64,000 nucleotides of DNA from Hahellaceae bacterium (lineage in GTDB: Bacteria > Pseudomonadota > Gammaproteobacteria > Pseudomonadales > Oleiphilaceae). Below, one piece after another: positions 58,605 through 64,000 of the stretch; positions within the stretch are counted from its first letter, which is position 1, and each line of letters opens with the position of its first letter. A program made the translations under genes and the position numbers. The notes under the pieces are model-generated. The model ran no database searches. It had not been told where the DNA came from and was given only the letters and a program-made list of their open reading frames with translations. The stretch spans positions 62,001 through 126,000 of the forward strand of contig JACKOB010000003.1 of NCBI GenBank assembly GCA_024234575.1, written 5' to 3'.

Positions 58605-59615
58605 TTAGTCTTTTACGTTACTTAACACTACCCGATAGTGCGCCTTACCACTTTCCAGATGAGCAATGGCTTCGTTAACCTGTTCCATCGGAAACACTTC
58701 TATCTTCGGTGCTATCTTATGCCGCTTGGCGAATTCGAGCATTTTGGCGATCGTCGCCGGGCTGCCGACTGGTGAGCCGGAGACTGTTCTCTGTGCCATG
58801 ATTAATGAGAATACGTTGATATCCAAGGGTTCAAGTGTTGCGCCGACGAAATGTAAGCGACCTTTAGGGCTTAAGGTGCTGAGGTAAAGATCCCAATCGA
58901 GTTTGACGTTTACGGTTGAGAGAATCAGATCAAATTGTCCTGCTGCCGCGTTAAGCGCATCGGCACTTCGTGAATCAAGAGTATGATGTGCGCCGAGGGT
59001 GAGGGCTTCTTTTTTCTTCGCTTCGCTGGAGGTAAAAGCAGTGACTTCGCAGCCCCAGGCATTGAGAAACTGCAGTGCCATGTGACCTAATCCACCAATA
59101 CCGATCACGCCTACTTTACTGGTGGGTTTGATATCGAACTGGACTAATGGGTTAAACACTGTGACGCCACCGCAAAATAAAGGCCCGGCGGACTTTAAGT
59201 CAACGCCTTCGGGAATGGCAACTACGCTACTGGCTTGCGCTCGTACTTTGTCGGCGAAACCACCGTGACGCCCGACAATGGTACCTTGTGCGGATGCACA
59301 GAGGTTATGATCACCTGTGTGACATGGGTTGCAGCTTTGGCAATAGCCTGCATGCCAGCCCAGGCCAACAGCTTGACCGAGAGCCAGGTGTTTGACATTC
59401 GCACCCACCGCGGCGATAACCCCTGCCACTTCATGCCCCGGTACAAGTGGGTAATTGCTCATGCCCCATTCGTTATTAATCATGCTGAGATCGCTGTGGC
59501 AGATGCCACAATAATGCACCTCAATTTCGACATCATTGGCACCTAAAGGCCCTGGATCATACTCGTAGGGGGTGAGCTTCCCTTTTGCTTCGTTAGCGGC
59601 ATAGGCTTTGATCAT
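58605..59615 (-). CDS. zinc-dependent NAD(P) alcohol dehydrogenase (YahK/CAD-like)
   Basis: A 336-residue medium-chain dehydrogenase from ATG 59615 (CAGGAGAA upstream); the frame to 59720 is a leader without homology. Catalytic zinc residues are in GICHSD and PGHEVAG, the structural zinc loop is [15 protein letters not shown], and [11 protein letters not shown] is the cofactor-binding turn. The type reduces aldehydes with NADPH. Single gene. Confidence 0.93.
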   Translation of the reverse strand: MIKAYAANEAKGKLTPYEYDPGPLGANDVEIEVHYCGICHSDLSMINNEWGMSNYPLVPGHEVAGVIAAVGANVKHLALGQAVGLGWHAGYCQSCNPCHTGDHNLCASAQGTIVGRHGGFADKVRAQASSVVAIPEGVDLKSAGPLFCGGVTVFNPLVQFDIKPTSKVGVIGIGGLGHMALQFLNAWGCEVTAFTSSEAKKKEALTLGAHHTLDSRSADALNAAAGQFDLILSTVNVKLDWDLYLSTLSPKGRLHFVGATLEPLDINVFSLIMAQRTVSGSPVGSPATIAKMLEFAKRHKIAPKIEVFPMEQVNEAIAHLESGKAHYRVVLSNVKD

Positions 59616-59909
59616 TGGGTGGTTCTCCTGTTGATGGCTATTTTGATTAATAGTTCGGTTGTACGTGAATTTTAGACTACTTGGTTCACTTGGAAGGTGT
59701 ATGCACGCTGTTTGCCGCAATATGATTGCGTTTATTATGGCTTGGAATAATTGCCGTTTCGTGTTCTCGGGCCATCAGGTTGTCGTATGCCTTTTTAAGT
59801 TTTGTAACCTGCGCTTAAGTTTTAGTTTGCGGGCTAATACTTATATCATGGCACTTTAAATCGTTATAGATACCCAGTTTTTTACATATTTATTTTAGAG
59901 GGCGGTTTT

Positions 59910-60662
59910 TTGATCGTAGATTGGTTTGCCGATTTACCACTAATGTCAGTGTTGATATTGACAGCTTGTAGCTTTATCGGCTCACTATTAACGGCCGCGT
60001 TAGGGGTGGGCGGTGGTGCTTTTCTTATCACGGTGATGGCTGGTGTGCTGCCGCCGCTGGCGTTGATTCCGCTGCATGGTATTGTGCAAATGGGGTCTAA
60101 TGCATCGAGATTGGTGCATACACATCGGCATTTACAATCGCCTGTTATCTCCTATTTTGCCTTGGGGGCGGTGCTTGCCTCGTTAGTAGCGATTTATCTG
60201 CTTGGGGTGATTGATCCTGCGATTATCCCGCTATTCGTTGCTTTGTTTATCCTCTGGTTGACATGGGGACCGATGCCGGCAATTGGCCTTGGTAAGAATC
60301 CTTTGGGGTTGTTCATTGGCGGACTGTTAACCACTTTGGCGACGATGATTGTTGGTGCCACCGGGCCTTTAGTCAGTGCCTGGCTGGGAAGAATCGGGGT
60401 CGATAAATGGGTTTACACGGCAAACTTTTCAGCTTGTATGACGTTGCAACACTTGTTAAAAATTGCCGTCTTTGGCTTTGCGGGGTTTGCTTTCTTAGCG
60501 TGGATTCCGCTGTTGCTCTTAATGTTGGTTGCGGGCTACGCGGGCACTCGCGTTGGGTTGGTAATTCTGGGTAAGTTACCTGAAGCAAAATTCAAAACAG
60601 TGTTTAAGTGGGTGTTGACAGTTTTGGCAGGCAGGGTTTTATGGTTGTGGTGGGTGAGCTAA
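59910..60662 (+). CDS. TauE/SafE-family sulfite/anion exporter
   Basis: A 250-residue inner-membrane protein with about seven helices. Paired motifs GSLLTAALGVGGGAFLITVMAG and, in the second half, TLATMIVGATGPLVSAWLG are the two repeats of the TauE/SafE permease fold. It may move sulfite, sulfoacetate or another small anion. TTG 59910 is taken as start with GAGGGCGG 7 bases upstream. Single gene facing the ApbE gene. Confidence 0.85.
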   Translation: MIVDWFADLPLMSVLILTACSFIGSLLTAALGVGGGAFLITVMAGVLPPLALIPLHGIVQMGSNASRLVHTHRHLQSPVISYFALGAVLASLVAIYLLGVIDPAIIPLFVALFILWLTWGPMPAIGLGKNPLGLFIGGLLTTLATMIVGATGPLVSAWLGRIGVDKWVYTANFSACMTLQHLLKIAVFGFAGFAFLAWIPLLLLMLVAGYAGTRVGLVILGKLPEAKFKTVFKWVLTVLAGRVLWLWWVS

Positions 60663-60695
60663 TGATGGTTGTTTTAAGCTAGCTCAATAACCCTC

Positions 60696-61646
60696 TTAGC
60701 GTTGCACCCAATATTTGATGCCATCTTGTTCAGAAAGAAACTTCTCGGCTTTTTTTCCTTCCAGCATGGCGAAAGTGGCCATCATGCCTGCTAGTGTGCA
60801 GGTTTGTGCAATGACGGTTACGCTGTGCGGTGCTTCTTTAACGGGCCAGCCAGATTTTGGGTCGAGGATATGGCTGTAACGGATGCCGTCTTTTTGCAGA
60901 AAGCGACGTGTGTCGCCACTGGTGGCGATACCACCACGCAGCAATGAAATAGCTTGCGTGGCAGCGTTGGTGTTGAGATGGCTTTCAACACCGATACACC
61001 AGGGTGCATTTTCTGCCCGGTTGCCTGCGCAGGCGATGTCGCCGCCAAAGTTAACCAACAGGCCGATATTTGCGATGTTTTTTGCATCGACAAAAGAAGT
61101 CAGTAACGCGAGGGTGCGGTCAACGGCGTATTCTTTGCCGATGCCTCCGAAGTCGATTTCCATCCCTTCGGTAAGCGTGATGTCAGGTGCGGCCCATTTG
61201 GCCTGATGCCAACCAATCAGTGGCCGAATGCTGTCTATTTTTTGTTGGGTGGGTAAGTTGTCTGAACCATCAAACTTCCAGGCTTGCCTCAGCGCGCCCG
61301 AAGTAATATCAAACTGTCCATTGGTGAGGTGGTAGCAATGGTCGGCATAGTCGAGCAGGCGAGCGGTCTCGGTGTCGACGGTTACCGGTAAACCAGCGCT
61401 ATGATTGATGTTGTCGACGATATTGCCGCTGACATAGCGACTGAATTTGTGTTCAATCCTCCAGGCTTCTTTGGCGGCAATGGTCACTAACGTTTTCGCG
61501 AGTGGTTGTTTTGTGCCTTCGAGAAGGATTTCGCAAGGGCTGCCCATGGCAGCAAATTTTCCTATCCAGGTGTCGCCTCTTAACTCTAGCGTTGGCGCGG
61601 GGTGTGCCCCTGGATTGTCAATCGCTGCAACGTTTATGGTGATCAA
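60696..61646 (-). CDS. apbE: FAD:protein FMN transferase (ApbE)
   Basis: About 316 residues from TTG 61646, which has GAGGAAGC 6 bases upstream; a frame to 61691 would run into the preceding terminator. ApbE attaches FMN from FAD to Thr/Ser in target proteins. Characteristic segments are MGSPCEILLEG, FDITSGALRQAWKF, IDFGGIGKEYAVDRTL and SHILDPKSGWPV. No signal peptide or lipobox is obvious with this start, which leaves its location unclear. It follows the DUF3570 gene by 126 bp, past a terminator. Confidence 0.93.
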   Translation of the reverse strand: MITINVAAIDNPGAHPAPTLELRGDTWIGKFAAMGSPCEILLEGTKQPLAKTLVTIAAKEAWRIEHKFSRYVSGNIVDNINHSAGLPVTVDTETARLLDYADHCYHLTNGQFDITSGALRQAWKFDGSDNLPTQQKIDSIRPLIGWHQAKWAAPDITLTEGMEIDFGGIGKEYAVDRTLALLTSFVDAKNIANIGLLVNFGGDIACAGNRAENAPWCIGVESHLNTNAATQAISLLRGGIATSGDTRRFLQKDGIRYSHILDPKSGWPVKEAPHSVTVIAQTCTLAGMMATFAMLEGKKAEKFLSEQDGIKYWVQR

Positions 61647-61694
61647 GTCTGCTTCCTCTAGCAATTTCAAACTAAGTGCAATATAACACAACAG

Positions 61695-61719
61695 AAAACG
61701 GGCTCTTATCGAGCCCGTT
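61695..61719 (-). terminator. terminator between the DUF3570 gene and apbE
   Basis: On the minus strand a 9-bp perfect stem (AACGGGCTC / GAGCCCGTT, 5-nt loop) runs into TTCTGTTG. It should separate or reduce apbE expression relative to the DUF3570 gene. Confidence 0.8.
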
Positions 61720-61772
61720 GAGTACCTGTCTGAGATGACGAATCGCTCATCGCTTCTACTGTCTGAAGATAA

Positions 61773-63128
61773 TTAAAAATTGTAGCCCACCTGTACCCAG
61801 AATGCGTCTGTATCGGGGTAGAGATCCTGGCTGGCAAGCTTACCAAAGCCACTGTCGCCGGAACTGCTCTGTTTCATGTACTCGGCACGAATACTTAGTT
61901 CCTGATCATCATTTAGCTTATAACCCCACTTCAGACCCAGTGTTGCACTATTTAACTCACCCAGACGATAGTCGGCGCTAGCTTCAGTAACTACCGGTGA
62001 GCCACCGTTATATTCGCTGGACGTTAAATAGCGTTTGTAAAAGTCAGCCTCTGACTGCATGTAATAACGAACGTGTGGTTCAAGGTATGATGAACCCAGC
62101 ATCCATCGATAATGAAAATCGAGTGTATGGGAGGTGATGCCCCAGTCATCAGTCATGAAGCGGTAAGAACCATCCATCACGTCACCATTGGCAAGCATGT
62201 GTTTGGTTTGCCAGAACAAAGCATGTTTCATGCGTGAGTCTGGGCGTGCCTCATAGAGGTAGATGTTGTAACCATCCGCATCTTTGAAATTGCCGCCGTA
62301 GTTTGCGCCAGCATTATCGTCGATGACACTAAGTATCTTGAATGGGTCAGTCATGTAACCGCTCGCCATACTTAACGAGTAGTTAAACTGCATGATGGTG
62401 CTGCGGTTGATAACCTGCGTCACCCCCAGTAACAGGTCCATGATGGTTTTTGTGTCATCAGGGCCGGAGCGACTGGCGTTAAACTCTTTATTAAAATCAT
62501 CGTCGCTTTTGCCTGCTTCAAAAGGCATTCTCGTCAGCGGATTTGGTATGCCACCTTCCGGGCCAATTGAATCCATAGACAGAGATAGCCCCATATTCAG
62601 CGTGGTATTTTTGTTGTTCAGATAACGGGCGATACTGCCGTTAACGCCAAACGATGTATAGTCATACTCGATAGAGCCGTAGGCGCCAGCAGTATAGGCA
62701 TAGTCTCTTCCCAGCGGCGCACTCCAGGTGGTGGACAGGGCACCACGAGTATCATGGAATGTATCATCCAGCGGATTTTCGCCTGCGGCCACATTATAGC
62801 TACCTTCGCCAGAGGGCCGGGTAAATGTCTGGATTTCATCCGAAGGTGTCGCACCGTTTGGCGTCGCCCCCGTTAAGGTATCGGCGACAAATTTGATATT
62901 CCACGCACGCTCATCCTCCAGGTTGAGTGTTGCACTCACCACAGGTTCTGCTGCTTGTACGCGGTCGTCTGCTTCAGAGTAAAACAGCACTGCGGTATCG
63001 ACATCCCACTCGCCCACCTGTCCTTTGGCGGAGGCAACAGGGGCGCTCAGTCCAAGCAGTCCGCAAGTGGCCACCGTTAATGCCGCTCCAATACTGGAAG
63101 GCTTGGAAATCTGTTTTTTTGTTGTCAT
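61773..63128 (-). CDS. DUF3570 outer-membrane beta-barrel with a flavinylation-type motif
   Basis: About 451 residues from ATG 63128, which has GAGGATC upstream; a frame to 63182 adds a leader overlapping DUF4266. Signal peptide around 1-34 (ALTVATCGLLGLSAPVASA), then alternating beta strands and a C-terminal Phe (VGYNF), typical of an outer-membrane barrel of the DUF3570 family. Residues 83-89 read D-T-L-T-G-A-T, matching the ApbE target pattern D-x-x-[ST]-G-A-[ST]; a second NGAT follows at 91-94. The DUF4266 gene ends 38 bp upstream and apbE lies downstream. Covalent FMN on T89 is inferred, not shown. Confidence 0.88.
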   Translation of the reverse strand: MTTKKQISKPSSIGAALTVATCGLLGLSAPVASAKGQVGEWDVDTAVLFYSEADDRVQAAEPVVSATLNLEDERAWNIKFVADTLTGATPNGATPSDEIQTFTRPSGEGSYNVAAGENPLDDTFHDTRGALSTTWSAPLGRDYAYTAGAYGSIEYDYTSFGVNGSIARYLNNKNTTLNMGLSLSMDSIGPEGGIPNPLTRMPFEAGKSDDDFNKEFNASRSGPDDTKTIMDLLLGVTQVINRSTIMQFNYSLSMASGYMTDPFKILSVIDDNAGANYGGNFKDADGYNIYLYEARPDSRMKHALFWQTKHMLANGDVMDGSYRFMTDDWGITSHTLDFHYRWMLGSSYLEPHVRYYMQSEADFYKRYLTSSEYNGGSPVVTEASADYRLGELNSATLGLKWGYKLNDDQELSIRAEYMKQSSSGDSGFGKLASQDLYPDTDAFWVQVGYNF

Positions 63129-63166
63129 TTTTTGATCCTCGAAGAAACTGGCTGATGGTTTTTTGA

Positions 63167-63424
63167 TCAATTGCATCCGCAACCTCCACCACCAAAGCTT
63201 CGGCCACCGCTGGTCGCTTCCTTACTAAAGTAAATATGGTCATCCAGGCCTGCATCGACCGGATCAGTAATGAGCTGCATCTCAGGCTTGGCCAGTAAAT
63301 CACGCTCCCAGGGCTTCACCCCTAAGTCACTGCAGCCAGTTAGCGTTACCAATGCAAATATCAGTACGCTCGACAGGCCAATTAATTTTGTTTTTGCTCT
63401 ATTGTTGTGTTTAAGGTTCATCAT
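63167..63424 (-). CDS. DUF4266 small lipoprotein
   Basis: An 85-residue protein: basic start, hydrophobic span, and a lipobox L-T-G-C in VTLTGCSDLG, so it is likely an outer-membrane lipoprotein. The mature body has the family's GVKPWERDLLAKPEMQL segment, and the C-terminus is a flexible Gly/Cys tail, SFGGGGCGCN. ATG at 63424 or 63421 is the start. DUF4266 genes regularly accompany DUF3570, TlpA and ApbE genes. Function unknown. Confidence 0.88.
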   Translation of the reverse strand: MMNLKHNNRAKTKLIGLSSVLIFALVTLTGCSDLGVKPWERDLLAKPEMQLITDPVDAGLDDHIYFSKEATSGGRSFGGGGCGCN

Positions 63425-63447
63425 GATTTGCCTCTGTCATGCATGAT

Positions 63448-64000
63448 TTAGTGTCGAGATTGCACAAGCGCAGAGATTGCCGCTTCGTACTCAGATTTCT
63501 TGCTGTTATGAAAGCCAATGTGCTGGCTATGAATAGTTCCGTGTTGGTCGATGAGGTAGGCACTGGGCATGCCCATGACGTTGAATGCTTCTGGTGTTTT
63601 TCCTTCCGGATCGAAAGCAACAGTAAATTTAGCCGGCAGCTCTTCTAGAAACTTTTGTGCTTCAGTTGCTTCCTGATCAACATTAATGGCAATAATCTCA
63701 AGCCCTTGGCTGGCGTATTTCTCGTGCATGGCGTTCATCCAGGGAAATGAATCACGGCATGGTCCGCACCAGGAGGCCCAAAAATCAACCAATACAACTT
63801 TCCCTTTCAATGTAGAGAGCTGCACGGCACCAGAGGATGTTGGCAATGTAAAATCTGGTGCCAACGTTGCAGGTGTCTCACTGGCCCAGACGCTTTGTTG
63901 TAGATTAAGCAGAGTGGAGATAGTGACCAATAATAAAAAAGCGTGAAGAAAGCGCTTGGTTATGCCCCTCCATTCGGTTGGTGTTTGATTGGTATTTCGT
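63448..64000 (-). CDS. TlpA-family thioredoxin-like protein (5' partial)
   Basis: Thioredoxin fold with active site WCGPC in FWASWCGPCRDSFPWMN and the cis-Pro loop MGMPSAYLID, typical of exported TlpA/ResA disulfide reductases. The signal sequence ITKRFLHAFLLLVTISTLLN precedes it and the frame stays open to the right edge, so the true start lies outside the window; the TTG at 63930 is inside the signal and unlikely. It precedes DUF4266 by 23 bp in the same direction and heads the visible cluster. Confidence 0.9.
   Translation of the reverse strand, partial: RNTNQTPTEWRGITKRFLHAFLLLVTISTLLNLQQSVWASETPATLAPDFTLPTSSGAVQLSTLKGKVVLVDFWASWCGPCRDSFPWMNAMHEKYASQGLEIIAINVDQEATEAQKFLEELPAKFTVAFDPEGKTPEAFNVMGMPSAYLIDQHGTIHSQHIGFHNSKKSEYEAAISALVQSRH

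Noticed and set aside
61647..61691. Longer apbE start
   Set aside because: It would begin close to the preceding terminator and adds residues without homology; TTG 61646 has a good ribosome site.
63448..63930. Complete TlpA gene starting at TTG 63930
   Set aside because: This start would cut the signal peptide; the frame stays open to the window edge with a basic, hydrophobic leader upstream.

Overview
The window is 64 kb of chromosome from a free-living, Gram-negative gammaproteobacterium. It encodes a two-subunit arginine succinyltransferase of the Pseudomonas AruF/AruG type, an ArgR-like AraC regulator, polar-flagellum H-ring proteins (FlgP, FlgT), SecB, EnvC, a SUF system and outer-membrane beta-barrels. 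The mix fits a marine relative of the Pseudomonadales/Cellvibrionales, but no 16S gene is present and I do not name a genus. There is no phage, plasmid, insertion sequence or CRISPR array; most of the window is dense core metabolism with a few accessory genes.

Region by region: (1) 1-13 kb holds arginine catabolism and uptake: an ArgR-type regulator (5' end outside the window), astC-aruF-aruG-astD-astB on the plus strand, and aotP-aotJ-aotQ-aotM-astE on the minus strand, with an AT-richer lipoprotein gene and a short gene remnant between them. Tandem sites matching the Pseudomonas ArgR consensus lie upstream of aotP, and a weaker pair lies upstream of astC. (2) 13-19 kb holds a flavoprotein, a membrane-anchored unknown, an MFS transporter and two orphan periplasmic binding proteins. 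(3) 19.4-19.8 kb holds tRNA-Phe followed by two identical 118-bp repeats, each carrying the tRNA 3' end and its UUCG-loop terminator. (4) 19.9-25.2 kb: yggX and asmA-mutY on the minus strand, separated by an Hpt/diguanylate-cyclase pair. (5) 25-31 kb: small genes, hisB-hisH-hisF without hisA, and a CheW domain split by a zinc-binding CZB domain. (6) 31-40 kb: envelope and secretion housekeeping (gpmM, envC, ctpA, yibQ; yibN, grxC, secB; trmL). (7) 40-48 kb: a START protein, GGCT, a PDC-like secreted protein, thiolase, cca, a TraF-type barrel, flgP and flgT. (8) 48-55 kb: sufBCDSA-T-E with an IscR-type operator over its promoter. (9) 55-64 kb: cytochrome b, PepSY, a MarR/nitroreductase pair with a clear palindromic operator, alcohol dehydrogenase, a TauE permease, and a TlpA-DUF4266-DUF3570-ApbE cluster running off the right edge.

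The most interesting system is the last one. ApbE covalently attaches FMN to Thr/Ser in D-x-x-[ST]-G-A-[ST] motifs, and the neighbouring DUF3570 outer-membrane protein carries D83-T-L-T-G-A-T89 directly after its signal peptide region. With a thioredoxin-like TlpA and a Cys/Gly-tailed lipoprotein in the same cluster, this looks like an envelope redox system built around a flavinylated barrel. Other points worth a second look are the tRNA 3'-end repeat array, the split CheW-CZB protein, the tandem ArgR operator and the IscR site at the suf promoter.
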